Both the position numbers and the translations under genes were made by a program. The notes under the pieces are model-generated. The model saw only the letters and a program-made list of their open reading frames with translations, did not search any database and was not told where the DNA came from. Positions 1-11,560 of a stretch of DNA of 64,000 nucleotides are shown in pieces (position 1 is the stretch's first letter; each line of letters starts with the position of its first letter). The stretch is from assembly GCF_937616625.2 (NCBI RefSeq), contig NC_065577.1, positions 41,941,001-42,005,000 of the forward strand, written 5' to 3'. This stretch comes from Mercurialis annua (lineage: Eukaryota > Streptophyta > Magnoliopsida > Malpighiales > Euphorbiaceae).

Positions 1-397
1 ATCTACTCCCATAACCTTCATAAGTCGCCGGCGAGTTCGCATAAATTTGCTTCTCCTCCATCGGCAAATGAAAAAACCGCCGCCATAATTCTCTACCGGA
101 ATCCATCAACTCCGGCGAAACTCCGTGGTTTACCACCTGAAAAAATCCCCACTCACGACACGCCATAGAAATTTTATGAAGTGTCGAAGCATGAAGGTCA
201 TAGTCGTCGCCGAATAATCCGGCGAGATCAATTACAGGGATGTTAACGTCATTGCCGGCGATTGGTGACGTAAGCGTAGCCGGCCGGTCTCTAGGCGGTT
301 TAATATATCGGGTCGGGATTTCGGATTGGCAGGTTTCCGATAAGGATTGGACTCGGACTATTGGTTCGGGCCAGTCTTGGAGACGACTGTTTTTCAT
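1..397 (-). CDS. JOX-type jasmonate oxygenase (2-oxoglutarate dioxygenase), 5' part
   Basis: The reading frame starts at an ATG at 397 and runs open for 132 codons to the window edge, so the C-terminal two thirds, including the iron-binding HxD...H triad, lie outside. Visible features are an N-terminal WPEPIVRVQSL stretch, IPTRYIKP, IPVIDLAGLFG, and the DIOX_N signature WGFFQVVNHGV followed by ELWRRFFHLPMEEK and TYEGYGSR. This order and wording match Arabidopsis JOX/JAO proteins (At5g05600, At3g55970 group), which hydroxylate jasmonic acid to 12-hydroxy-JA and so lower active hormone. No in-frame ATG is seen just upstream. No intron occurs in this part. The assignment to the JOX group is from sequence pattern; activity cannot be judged without the rest. 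Other plant 2OG dioxygenases are possible but fit the N-terminus less well. Confidence 0.9.
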   Translation of the reverse strand, partial: MKNSRLQDWPEPIVRVQSLSETCQSEIPTRYIKPPRDRPATLTSPIAGNDVNIPVIDLAGLFGDDYDLHASTLHKISMACREWGFFQVVNHGVSPELMDSGRELWRRFFHLPMEEKQIYANSPATYEGYGSR

Positions 398-1923
398 GAT
401 GTCGTTTTGATGAAATATTTGAAAAGAAAATCAAAGATTTTAGAGTGAAGAGAGGATAATTTGAGAGAAATTGAGAATTGAAGATCGGGAGTTAAATAAA
501 TGGAAGATGGTAAGTGAATGAATGAAATGGAGATGGACAATATAGAAACGTGGGAAATAATGTTTGTGAATGTGTGAGTTGGAGAAATTTTTAGGTAGCA
601 TCAGTACACTACATCATCCATAAATTAAGTATATTGCATTATAATACATTATTAAAATTGTGGTAATATCGTAATATTACTATTTAAATGTGTAAAAAAA
701 AATTACGATACTGCCACTATTTTAATGATGTGTCACAATATGATAGATAAGCTCACGGATAACGTTGTAAACTGAATCTATTTAAGAATTTTTTATGTGA
801 GTTGTGACTAATCGGATCGGTGGTTTAACCGGTTCGACTAAAAATTAGAGATCAATACAGTTTGATTTGTCTATATCTTTTAACAGAAAAATGTAAAAAT
901 CAGAAATATTTCTTTGGTCAATCAACCAAAAGCAAAAAAAAATCAAAAATTATCGAGTCAGTTTAACTGTAAAATTGTCAAATTCTTTGTATACTTATTT
1001 TACCGGATTGAGAAGCACCAAACAAGGCTCTCCATCATTTTGTTTATCTCAGTGGTTTCTTTTTTAGTTTCTTAGACGATGGAAGTGATGATCTCCGATT
1101 TCAGCTTTCTCTTTCTATCTTCAATAAAATATCTTAGTATGAGAGTTTTTTTTGTGTTCAGTGTTTTTGATAAAGTTCTATTGTTTACATGGCAATAATT
1201 TTGTTGTGTTGATGTTTTTTCGGATTCGATCAAAATCTTATTGTTTTAGCGAGCACTTGGCTCGTGTCTTTGTGAAATCTGTATATCCAATTTTCTTGAT
1301 TTATTCAAGTTTTTTATTATGGTTTGAGCTTGTTTGTGGCATATTTATGTTGGTTTCAACAGTTTATGGGATATCTCAAGTTTATCGGACGTAAGTTTTT
1401 TGAAGAATCAAATTTGGATTCAACTTCGGCACATATATTTGATTTCACCTTTTTATAAGCTTGTAAGTCGGATCCGCGACTAAAACGCTTATGTTTGTAG
1501 AGTAGGCCATTTTTTATTTGTTAGATCTGCACGTTTACCCTGAGCCTGACACTGCAACTGCTTTTGTTATGAGTTAATATAAAAATTCCTATGTTGATTC
1601 AAAAAATTACCTGATTAAACTGAAAATTAAATTGGTTAAATTGTTAATCGTAAATTGGTGGCTACAGAAATTCTTTTGAAAAAAAAGATTAAAACAAAGA
1701 TATATGAAAAGGTTTGAATTTTCATCTTTTAAATTGGATGCTAGTTAGGCTGAGAATTTCTCCAGGTGAATAACATTCACAATATAGAGTTCATTAAAGT
1801 TCGAACATACCGTTTTTAGGATTAATCTTGATTTGTTATAAGGTTGACTAAGACAAACAAAGCCAAGCCGAGGAGGCGAATTGCAGAAACTGAGCTTGCT
1901 TGGTTGTAGGTAAGTTGATTAAA
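398..1923. other. JOX upstream region and intergenic DNA
   Basis: About 400-600 is the likely JOX 5' UTR and proximal promoter on the minus strand. The rest is AT-rich with no supported gene. Short open frames here have no domain, no recognisable composition and no plausible splice partners. Segments near 810-960 with repeated 'ggttcg' and 'ggtta' phrases look like decayed MITE sequence. Confidence 0.5.
547..552. promoter_or_regulatory. AACGTG element upstream of the JOX start
   Basis: An AACGTG hexamer sits about 150 bases upstream of the JOX start codon. This is the T/G-box type bound by MYC2 in jasmonate-responsive promoters. JOX genes are known to be jasmonate-induced, so the position fits, but a single hexamer in AT-rich DNA is weak evidence. 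Confidence 0.3.
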
Positions 1924-2305
1924 GGCCTAATTACTTAAAAACCACCCACCTTGTAACTTTTTTTCATTTATACCACGACCTAGGAAAATTTTCATTTGTA
2001 CCCTATTTTTGATTTTTATGTTTCGTTTGTACCTCAAGAGTAATTTTTTTGATAATTTAATTAATTTAAAGATGAAAATATTAAAAACAAAATACATAAA
2101 TGATTATCGTTGACATTTTATTAGAATATAGATTAAAAATGAAGGACTAATTTAAACTTTTTTTCAAAAGAAAATAGGTCAATTCAACTCATTAGGGTAG
2201 AGATGAAACATAAAAATCAAAAATAGGGTACAATTGAAAATTTTCCTAGGTCATGGTATAAATGAAAAAAAATTACAAGGTGGGTGGTTTTTAAGTAATT
2301 AAGCC
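1924..2305. mobile_element. Mutator-like MITE, GGCCTAATTACTTAAAAACC family, copy 1
   Basis: A 382-base inverted-repeat element. The left end begins GGCCTAATTACTTAAAAACC; the right end, read on the other strand, begins GGCTTAATTACTTAAAAACC, and similarity continues inward over more than 100 bases. It is flanked by a perfect 9-base direct repeat, TTGATTAAA (1915-1923 and 2306-2314). A 9-base target duplication is the mark of Mutator-superfamily insertion. There is no coding capacity. Closely similar copies lie at 54515 and 59511. Confidence 0.88.
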
Positions 2306-2425
2306 TTGATTAAAACTGAAACATTTGAATTTTCAAAAAAAATTGTCTACTTAGTTCATCTTACGTTTATTACTTTCGAAAAGTTGATTGTCCAACTTTC
2401 CTTTCATCAGAAAAATCATTTAAAA

Positions 2426-2820
2426 AAGGCTTAATTCCTTAAAAAAAACTCACCTTGTATTTTTTTTTCGTTTATACCCTGACCTTATAACAACACCATT
2501 TGTACCCAATTTTGAGTTTTTATGTTTCATCTCTACCCAAAAGCATTAAATTGTACTCTTTTCATTTGAAAAAAAATTTAAAACAATCCTTCATTTTGAT
2601 CCCCCACTTTTGTTTTTCGCAACGATTTCATCCCTCACTTTTGTTTTTGTTAACAATTTCGTCCCTCGAATTTAAAAATTAATTTAACCCTAAGTCCTTT
2701 AACTTCGTTGATTAACACTAAAAATGAACGGAGGAACTAAACTGTTGACGGAAACAAAAGTGAGGAGCCATATAGTTTAATTTTCAAACAGGAGGGATTA
2801 AAGTGTGAGTTATATCAAAT
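2426..2820. repeat. Degenerate relative of the GGCTTAATT MITE family with other repeat sequence
   Basis: The left end resembles the MITE at 1924 (GGCTTAATTCCTTAAAAAAA, followed by the 'ttataccctgacc' phrase), but after about 170 bases the sequence changes to a different repeat rich in 'cactttTGTTTTTG' phrases that is itself weakly palindromic with 2740-2820. No right end or target duplication is clear. It is probably a nested or rearranged pair. Confidence 0.45.
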
Positions 2821-3019
2821 GTGAGGAGTCTCATAGTAATTTGCTTTTATTTTTTGGATAATGACTTTTTGAAACTAAATAAAATAATTATCGATCATCT
2901 CTTTATATTTGGTCATAAAAAAATTATATGGCGGATTCGACTCCCATTCGAGCGAATTATTTATCAATTAGCTGTTTTTTTTTTGTCAATACAACTTACA
3001 AGAAAGGGTATTAATTAAA

Positions 3020-3331
3020 AGGTTAATTGCAAATTAAATCACAAATTTTATTCTGATTTGTAATTATATAACACACACTTTAAAGCTTAATAACGTCAGT
3101 AATCAACTTTCATTTTCTAGCAAATTGGTACATCGAGCTAAAAAAAAACACTAACATTTGACTGTATATTGTAATATACAGTCAAATGTTGTTGCATGAT
3201 TGCATGTTTTTTTAACTCGGTGTACCAATTTGTCTAAAAATGAAAGTTGGTTATTAATATTATCAAATTTTAAAATTTGTATTATAATTGCAAATCACGT
3301 TAAAATTTGTGATTTAAGTTGAAATTAACCC
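3020..3331. mobile_element. Mutator-like MITE, GGTTAATTGC family, copy 1
   Basis: A 312-base palindromic element with ends AGGTTAATTGC and, on the other strand, GGGTTAATTTC. It is flanked by a perfect 9-base repeat TTAATTAAA (3011-3019 and 3332-3340). The centre (about 3145-3185) is a nearly uninterrupted hairpin with 17-base arms and a 2-base loop. A related copy lies at 12600 and a decayed one near 36020. Confidence 0.8.
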
Positions 3332-3743
3332 TTAATTAAATATACTACGAAATTTTGTTTAATTTTCAAAATGTTGGTTGTACCATAGTCATGCATGAAA
3401 AGGATACAGCTAGTTGGTGTATATACATTTATTTTAATTTATGTTCATGCTATCAAGTAGTTTTCCTAAAATTACCTCGTGTTTTTTTTTTCTTTTAATA
3501 AAAACAGTAAGACAAAATAATTTATTCCTGATAATGTTAGAATAGAAGTAACAAAAATAATAAAGAAAAAATCAAACGGGGGATGATACAACTCATGATA
3601 ATACTTTTTGTTAAAACATGAATATTTTTAACAATTATTTTTACATCTTTATTCCACATTTTGCAACAAATTTTGCTCCACTTCTTTCAAATCTAAAGAA
3701 AATGTTGAGCACATTTAATTCATAATTGATGCATTTAAATATA

Positions 3744-4295
3744 CTAGTTTTGCATTACGTGCTATGCATGTGGCTCGTAACGTAATTTGTCAATGAACAT
3801 ATTAGTAAATTTATTATAATTATATCAATTTTTATTTATAATTAATATTAAATTAGTTAAGAATTTTTGTAAAAGTGAATATAATATATTCGGTTATATA
3901 ATTTTTTTTCATACTGAATTTTTATAATAACCATAATTAAATAACCATAATTAAATAATTAACTTAATTTTATTAATAATATCTTTAAAAATAATAAGAT
4001 AGAAATTTAAATAATATTATATTGACCAAATATAGTATTTTAATTTTGTAGTTCAATCAAACTAAAAGATAGGTATTCCTATTAATTTGGAGATAATTTA
4101 GTTATTTTTTACATACTAAAAACTAAATTGGAGATAATTTAGCTACCTATTCTAATTAGGTCTTTAATTACCATAGTGATTAATTAAATAACTAATTACT
4201 TAATGACTATAAAACCTTTATTTAGTAGTAAACTGAAAAGAATTATTCAGTAAATTTGTCTGTCCCCCCATCCGTGCTTTTATATATAGTATAGA
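3744..4295 (-). mobile_element. Non-autonomous Helitron, copy 1
   Basis: Read on the minus strand, the element begins TCTATACTATATATAAAAGC at 4295 and ends with CTAG at 3744-3747. An imperfect hairpin (ACATGC...GCACGT) lies about ten bases before the CTAG. It sits between A and T, the target expected for Helitrons, and has no target duplication. The 5' end, the G-run that follows and the 3' hairpin region match the second copy at 46989-47879. At 552 bases it has no Rep/helicase coding capacity. Confidence 0.82.
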
Positions 4296-5554
4296 TAATT
4301 TAATGAAGTTAGCACAAAGTTAGCGTACAACTTTTATATATTTGGAACCATATGTACATGTTCCATTTACTAAAAAATGAATATTATGATTAATATAATA
4401 CTATGTATATCCATTATATTACAAGTTATACCTTATTCTAAAAAGAAATTAACATACCTTATAATTTAAGTAGCATCATCACTGCATATCCGGAGGTCGG
4501 TTGAATTAAAAATTCTACTAAACTAATTTAATTAGCAATATTGAAGAAAATTTTGGTATATAGCGTGACATTATATTGTATTCTTGTGTTTTTTAATTGT
4601 AAACAAAACTGTGTGCGAGTAGTTGAGTACTATATAAGTACTACAATTAATTATTTATTTTAATGCAATTTTTAGCAACATGTTTATTGAATTATATTAA
4701 TAATAATTCCAAAAGAATATTAGAAATAAATTAAATAAAATCATTGGCCTATTTATGTATACAATTAATATAATTAAGTACATCATGGCATAGACCCGTA
4801 AAAGAGAATTTTGTTCCTATTTCGGCGCCGTGCACAAGTCTCTTTTTTTCACCTATTCCATGTCATTTGAATTGGACATATTGAAAACAATTCAATTTCA
4901 ATTGGTGTTTAGTCTATTAATTTATTAGAAAGTTGATATTAAAAATGAATATTATGATTAATAATACTTAGTATACATCCATAATAGTACAAGTTTTTCT
5001 TTTGAAAGATCCATACTAGTACAAGTTATACCACATAAACATAGTCAATCTTGTAGGCAAATCTTTGTATTTAATTAATAGCATAAATCATATAGGCTAA
5101 ACTCATCATGAAGATACTATTATCTTTTATTCTAATTATTTTTTAATAAATATTTTATATTTGAATAGTATTTTTATTGTTTATTTTGTATGTATGTGGT
5201 TTTTTATGGACAATTTTTTTAAAAAAAACATCATTATTTTAATTGAGAGATGAAACAATGGTGTACTATGTTTTAAAGGAACATGTAATGTACAAATTAT
5301 ATAGTTTAGTGACGCTTAACTGTAAAATATTTGTTCACGATAACGTGAAATAAAAGATGGGAAAAATTGAAAATTATCTAAAAAGAGAAAAATAATCTCA
5401 CAAATACGGATGTCATAAATTTATTGGGACCAACACTTTATTAACTTCCTAATTACTCTTTTAACACTTAATTTCACAAACATTTCTCATCCAACACGTG
5501 ATTTTGAAAAATAGAAATCCTTAAATTCAAGCAATTTTCAGATCAAAAGAGAGG
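4296..5554. other. AT-rich intergenic DNA, nothing recognised
   Basis: No reading frame of interest, no inverted-repeat element with target duplications and no RNA gene was seen. A single CACGTG lies near 5495. Confidence 0.5.
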
Positions 5555-5830
5555 GTTTAGGCGGCAGTAGATCGGAGGAGGCCCGGGCAGCAGCTCGAAG
5601 AGAACGTTTCATGCGCAGCAGATCGGAAGAGACCCAGACATCATCAGCTCGAAGAAAACGGTACATGCGGCAGCAGATCGGAGGAAGCGGCCCAGGAAGC
5701 AGCAGTTCGGAGGGAAAAGTTCAAACGGCAGCTGAGTTGCGGCAAAGGCAAGTTCCTATGAAGAGATTCATTATAATTCTAATATCCCAGCTGAGTTGGA
5801 AGCTATCAGATATGAGGATGTTGAGTTAGC
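5555..5830 (+). pseudogene. Decayed coding fragment with three 18-19-residue Arg/Glu-rich repeats
   Basis: Three direct repeats of about 55 bases start near 5562, 5612 and 5665. Repeat one reads SRSEEARAAARRERFMR and repeat two SRSEETQTSSARRKRYMR in one frame. The third gives SRSEEAAQEAAVRREKFKR only after a shift of one base: the junction before repeat three has one extra G. The GC-rich, charged, helical-looking repeats in AT-rich surroundings suggest former coding sequence. No protein family was recognised, no start or stop fits an intact gene, and the frame closes soon after 5800. Confidence 0.4.
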
Positions 5831-5989
5831 TGTAGAGAATTACTTGTTTTGTTTGGTTTCTTTTGGCTTCTTTGTAATCAAAAAGATATACTATAGTAAT
5901 TCTTCCTCTTTTTTCAAATTTGAAACTTGGATTTCATTTATTCAATTAAAGAATAAATAATAAATTTCTATTTTCATTTTCTCAGCTAG

Positions 5990-8010
5990 GAACAGCCACA
6001 ACATTTAAATATAACTAGATACACAAAGTGCACGTACTATATTTTAACATTAAACTGATACAAAATATACATAATTTATACAAAAAATATACAAAAGTAT
6101 TTTAAAATTAATTAAATATATAAAGTATACAAAAAATATATCAAAAGTATATCAAAACTATTGATTTTAAAAATAAACTAAAATACAAAAAGTATATTTA
6201 TTATATATTAAAATTATACAAACAATATATTAATTTTTTTTGATTAAATTAAATACATAAAATATACACATTCTATTCTTAATAAAATTGCAAGAAAATT
6301 ATCAATTACAGTATTGCTAGAATATCTTAGATAATTATTGTTGGAATGGAGTTACAATAATGCAAAAACTGTTAACGACACATTCACAAAGCTTATGAAG
6401 AGAGCAGAAGATATATTGAATGAAAAGTACATGGTGTCATTGTTTATAAAAGTAAATATACTAATTTTATTAAATTATTATCAAACAGTATTTGGTATTA
6501 TCTTTTTTATTTCTTTTTGGAAATAATATATATTTTCGCGGCTTTTAGTATATTTTAGTATTTACCAAATATATATAAAAATATATCAAACTAATTATTT
6601 TGACATTATAAAATATACATAAAGTATACATAAAAAATATATAAAGTATACATAAAATATATTTATTATTTTTCATAAAATATATATAAAATATACATAA
6701 AAAATACACAAAATATACATAGAGTATAATTATCTTTTTTTATAAAGTATACACAAAATATATAATAAAAATATATATTTATTATTTTTTATAAAGTATA
6801 TATAAAAAATACACAAAGTATACATATTATTATCTATAAAATATACACAAAGTATATAATAAAAATACTCAAAATATACTATTATTTTTTATAAATATAC
6901 ACCAAATATATTTATTATTTTAAAAAAATACCAAATCTATTCAAAAATGTATTAGAACTAATTATTTTAAAATTATAAAATATACACAAAATATACATAG
7001 AGCATATTTATTGTTTTTTATAAAGCATACATAAAATATACACGTCCGTTGCCCGGAATAGGTCTAACCCACTTCCCAAATCTAACCACTCCGATGAAAT
7101 TTCTTACTACATATAGTATACAATAAAAATATAGAAAGTACATTCAATAATAAAATTACTCTCTCCGTCCCAAAATGATAGTAGAACATTTGGAAAAACA
7201 CGGTAATTAAAAAATATAGTTGCATTACTTAAAATTTGTTATTTTATTTATTTTTTCAATTTTATCCTTTTATAGTTTTTTAGATATATAAATAATTTAT
7301 TAGTGATTATTTATTTTATTAATCTATTTTGCATTGGTATTAAAAATGATATTTATTTTATGTTGGAACATGAAACAATTAATTTATTTGACAATAATTA
7401 AGTATATTTATTGGGGGTAAAAAAGACTTTTAACTTTTAAATTGTTAACCAAAGATAAAAGGTACGTATAATTTGCGACGTCCAAAATAGAAAGGCGACC
7501 TACTTTTATAGGACGGAATGAGTATTACTTACTTTAAGAGCCATCTTATATAAGTTATGCTATTATGTATCAAAAGTCTACAAATTATTTATTAAAATTA
7601 TATAAAATGTATGTCTAAATTAAATACAACAAGACCAATTTATAAACAAAAAATATACATATAATATACCAAAAGCATATTTTATAATTATTTTAACATT
7701 TTTATAAAATATACACAAAATATATATAAATTATACATAAAATATACTTATTATTTTCAAAAAAGTTTTGATATTACAAAAAGAATACAGAGAAAAGACA
7801 GAAAGTATACAACAAATATACATTATTTTAAACAGTTTCTATCAAATTCAAAACACAACATGACATAATTACTAACAAAATATACACAATAAGTATAGAA
7901 AATAGACAAAAAGTATACAATAAATTAAATTTGAAACAACTAATTATCAAATTTTAAACCAAACATAATAATTAGTATATTTTTTGTATATTTTTAACAT
8001 ATAGAACAAA
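5990..8010. repeat. Degenerate ATACA/TATAC-rich low-complexity tract
   Basis: Two kilobases dominated by phrases such as 'aaaatatacataaagtatac' with irregular spacing. It looks like a very diverged tandem array or expanded microsatellite rather than a gene. A small island at 6338-6440 could encode a short Lys/Glu-rich stretch but has no recognised domain. Confidence 0.5.
7159..7522. mobile_element. Stowaway-type MITE, diverged
   Basis: Starts CTCTCTCCGTCCC and ends GGACGGAATGAG, flanked by TA on both sides (7157-7158 and 7523-7524). This fits the Stowaway (Tc1/mariner) pattern CTCCCTCCGTCCC with TA target duplication. The right end has mutations and the interior is AT-rich and non-coding. 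Confidence 0.7.
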
Positions 8011-8169
8011 TTAAATGGATGGGAAAAAGAATAGTTTTATGAGTTTTCTTGATTTCTTCTATTTTTATAAGTCAAAAAATCTAATAAAGAAACTATGAAA
8101 CAAAGATGCTCAAATTCTAACAGACCCGAATACAAATATGCTCAAAGAATCCATCACTTATCTTATAAT

Positions 8170-8640
8170 TTGAAGAATCACAATATTTATGAACTTTAGT
8201 TGAACAACACTGTAAAACAAACTGACAGATTGAACAATTCATAAAGCCAAGACGAAGCTCTTAACAAATTTACAAGAAACATCGGTCTAATCATCTCTGC
8301 CGTCACCTTTCCCATCACCTTCATAACCACCTCCGATCTCACAAATCCTCCCCCAAATCTCCTCCGAAAAATCGCCATAACCGGCAATCTAGGCTGCCTA
8401 AACAAAACAAAACCACTCAACTCCTCATTACTTTTCATTTCCTTCAAATCCCTCGGCGTTCTCATTTCGCCAACCGCCATAACATCGATGATCACCTCAT
8501 TATCATCGTCACTGTACCACTCCTTCACCACGTCACAACGCCGACCACGCGACGAGCGCGTACGCCGGAGTGGTAAAAGAAGCTGAGATCGTTAAGTTGC
8601 ATCACTTACCTAAGTTACCTTGTAACTTAAAGAAGTGCAA
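8170..8640 (-). other. GC-richer island with a 111-codon open frame, unassigned
   Basis: On the minus strand a frame is open from 8531 to a stop at 8196, but it starts with GTG, not ATG. The translation has an acidic start (EWYSDDDNEVIIDVM) and a basic middle (FRRRFGGGFVRSEVVMKV). I do not recognise a domain. Composition is more gene-like than the surroundings, so it may be the tail of a captured or decayed exon. No intact gene can be claimed. Confidence 0.25.
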
Positions 8641-9099
8641 TATTTATGACCTGGGTAAAATTGCAGCAGCAGTTATGGTTTAAATGAGAGAAAAAAACAC
8701 AATCTAATTGATTTTGGAATTCAATTTCAAAAAATTAGGCTGGTTTAGTTTTATGATTTTAATTTGTCTTTGGTTTAGAAGAACAAAAGTATGTGGAGGA
8801 GCAACTCTGAAAAATAAGACTAAGGAAATAAACTAAACAAGTGATGGAGATAAATGATTTTGGGTTATCACGTGCTGGGTCAAAAGAAATAAGGTCCAAT
8901 AAGTATAAAAACTTTCACCAAGTTTATGATCAAAAAATATAATGGAACACGTAATTTTAGAATTATTTTTTAAAATCAAGTGCTCCTTCTAATTTCCTCA
9001 TAAAAGATAGTATAATGACTTTAGAATGAGTTTAGCTAATCATATATTATTCAATTATTGTGAGATAATTTTAATATATGATCCTTATGAATTAAAAAA

Positions 9100-9470
9100 G
9101 CCCTAATGTCTTAAAAATCATGACCTTTTATTCTCTTTTCAATCCTACCTTGACGTTGTAAATCGGTCAATTTTACCCTATTTTGTATTTTTTTATTTCA
9201 ATTGTACCATAAAGCATAAAATTGACCTTTTTTTATCTGGAAAAAATTCTCTAAGTTGATCCTTTTTGTATTAAATTAATTTTTTTATATTAAATTGACC
9301 ATTTTTGAAGAATTCTTTTGAAATTTTGTCAAATAAATAAAGATCAATTTTATACTTTAAGGTACAATTGAAATAAAAAATGTAAAATGGGGTAAAATTG
9401 GCAAATTTTCAACGTCAGGATAGGTTGAAAAGGGGATGAAAGGTCGGGTTTTTTTTTAAGGCATCAAGCC
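9100..9470. mobile_element. Mutator-like MITE, diverged GGCCTAAT relative
   Basis: A 371-base element with inverted ends (GCCCTAATGTCTTAAAA and, on the other strand, GGCTTGATGCCTTAAAA) and inner arms that also pair ('caattttaccc' with 'gggtaaaattg'). Flanking 9-base repeats are ATTAAAAAA and TTTAAAAAA, eight of nine matching. The interior resembles the element at 62460. Confidence 0.72.
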
Positions 9471-9534
9471 TTTAAAAAATTACATTTTTTTAATACTATA
9501 AGAACAGTAGTCAACTCTTTCTCAACAAATATTT

Positions 9535-10055
9535 CTCTCTCCCTTCTCTCTTCTTCAAGAACTACAACCTCAATTTCTTCTATGGGAGGTGATTTTTAGC
9601 CTTATAAACTCATATATTTATCTTATATCTAGTATTATCTTAGTTTATCTCAAGTTTTTTTAATTTTTTTTGGTCTATTTTTAAAATTTATTTTCTGATT
9701 TTGTGTGATTCGGTTAGATCTACTCTTCGACGACTTTTCGGCATTTTGGTTTTCTGCTTCAGCATTTCTGGATCGTTGGAAGCCTATTATTATAGATCTA
9801 AATGGCTGCAACTTATTATTGGATTTATATTGTTATAGATCTATGAATTTATGTTGTAATTTTTTAGATTTGTAATTTTTATTTTATTATTAATGTATTT
9901 GGGTGACTCTTGATGGTTATTGTAGCCCTATTCGATGACTGTATTTTTACAGCTTTCATCATCTTCTATGAAATAGTTTACTCAGTGTATTGAGAAACAG
10001 TTCATATAATTTTTATTATTATTAATGAAAATTTTAGCCTTTGATAAAAAAAAAT
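9535..10055 (+). repeat. Dispersed repeat with A-rich 3' end, copy 1
   Basis: The last about 150 bases ('gatgactg...acagctttcatcat...aatgaaaattttagc' then an A-run) recur at about 20670-20800, also ending in an A-run. Shared 3' modules ending in poly(A) suggest a retroposed, non-autonomous repeat. No coding frame is intact. The sequence runs directly into the zinc-finger gene fragment at 10071. Confidence 0.4.
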
Positions 10056-10070
10056 GAGGCATTACTCTCG

Positions 10071-11560
10071 AATTGGTATAATCATCTCTAGAAGATGAAA
10101 ACTTGAGCGATGATGAAATAAGAGAAGCTGAATTTGATGACCCCACCTGGAAAAGATGGAGCAGAGAAAAAATATATTAGATTGATGTGTCGTTGCATGA
10201 TATTAACAATGATGTATATAGAACAAACGATCATTTCACCCCCTCAACATGGCACGAAATATCAATAAAGTCCAAGTTCATGAAAATGGATCATTTTTAT
10301 CTTAAACTTGGCCAAAACGTATTAAATTCGCCCTCCCCCACTCTCATTTCAGACACACTCTCTGATTTTTTATGGTAAAAAGTTAAAATGGTCCATAAAT
10401 TTTATTTAATTCTTTAAATCAGTACTCAATGATTTTAAATAACAATTTAGTTTTTACACTTTCAAAACTTCAAAAATCCTATCAATTTTAAATAAAACTG
10501 TAAGGGTTATTATGCACTTCTTCCATTTCATTATAACCTTTCCCTTCTCCTTCGTTTTTCTTCTTCTCACCGCTGTCGACCGTCGATGTCCATCGTCGCT
10601 GCCTGAACTCATCGAATTAAAGTGAAGACAAACTCTTCCGGCGATAAAATCGTTCATTTCTTCGTTTTGACGAAGAAACAAACCAACAGAAGCAGATGGG
10701 TTCCTTCGTCTTCTACAGACCCAGCGACTTTCATCGCCGCTTCTTTTCAAACCCGCCGACGGTCTTTCATTTTTACCCTTAAGCGACAATTGTTAAAGAT
10801 GATGAAGGATTGTTTGTTTTTACATTTTGTTGTGGGTTTGGTTGTTTGTATTTCAATTTTTTTCCAAAAAACTCAAAGAGAAAGAGATGAAGATGGAGAG
10901 TGATGGTCTCTACTAGTTCAACAATGGTGTTTGTACTGGTTCAGCGTTGTACATGTGCGGTGACGGCGGTTTTTGCTGCTACGGTTGCTAAGAATGATGA
11001 ACAATTGCTAGATGGAATGGTCCCAGCTTCTCCGGTTCCTGCAATTAACGAACGATAGTGAAAGGCGGCTGATGGTAAAGGCTACGGTATGGAGACGATG
11101 GTGATTACTGGTGATGGTAATGGTTGGTGATGGTGGCTGCGGTATGGTAGTAGAAGGTAGGGAGAAGAAGAGTTTATAAGTAAATAGGGTTATTAGATTA
11201 ATTATTAATTGGGGATAATTATGTTTACTTAATTAGAGTTTAATTGAGTAAAATAGAGAAAAATGTAAAAGAAGTCTTTAACTTTTTATTATTTAGTGTT
11301 TGAATTAATCTGAACTAATTGGTATATCAATTAGTGTTAATTAGTGTTAATTTTTTTAGTTTGGAAAATCCACTCTTTTTTTTTGTCAGAAGGGTGAAAT
11401 TGATCCGGTTTTGCCAAGTACAAGGAAAAAGTGATCTGATTTTACGAATTTGGACTTTTTTCATACTTCGTGCCTAATTGAAGGGGTGAAATAATCCTTT
11501 GTTCGATGTATATAGTACAAACGAGTTTATAATCACTATTTTTAATCTGAACCATTAATT
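10071..11560 (+). pseudogene. Fragment of the SZF1-type zinc-finger gene, split by a transposon
   Basis: Bases 10071-10220 align with 23628-23780 of the intact gene: shared runs include 'gaaaacttgagcga', 'cctggaaaaga', 'gattgatgtg' and 'gatattaacaatg'. The match breaks at 10221 where a 1,284-base element is inserted and resumes at 11505 ('gtacaaacgagttta' against the parent's 'gtacggatgagttta') for about 50 bases before fading. The fragment corresponds to roughly residues 163-225, the linker before the zinc fingers. It has stops and indels and no finger domain, so it cannot be functional. Same strand as the parent, 13 kb upstream. Confidence 0.8.
10221..11504. mobile_element. Mutator-like element with gene-like interior
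   Basis: Ends begin GAACAAACGATCATTTCACC and, on the other strand, GAACAAAGGATTATTTCACC, and stay similar for about 90 bases. A perfect 10-base direct repeat, GATGTATATA, flanks it (10211-10220 and 11505-11514), consistent with the 9-10 bases of Mutator-type insertion. The interior at 10530-11160 is far richer in GC and in codon-like sequence than the ends, with overlapping open frames on both strands, but no transposase and no recognised domain. It may be a Pack-MULE carrying host sequence. Confidence 0.78.

Noticed and set aside
1152..1394. 80-codon open frame
   Set aside because: Phe/Leu/Tyr-rich composition expected of AT-rich non-coding DNA, with no splice partners or known motif.
10454..10903. 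Overlapping open frames of 111 and 93 codons on opposite strands
   Set aside because: They lie inside the Mutator-like element, no known domain was seen, and neither has clear start context. Kept only as a possible captured fragment.
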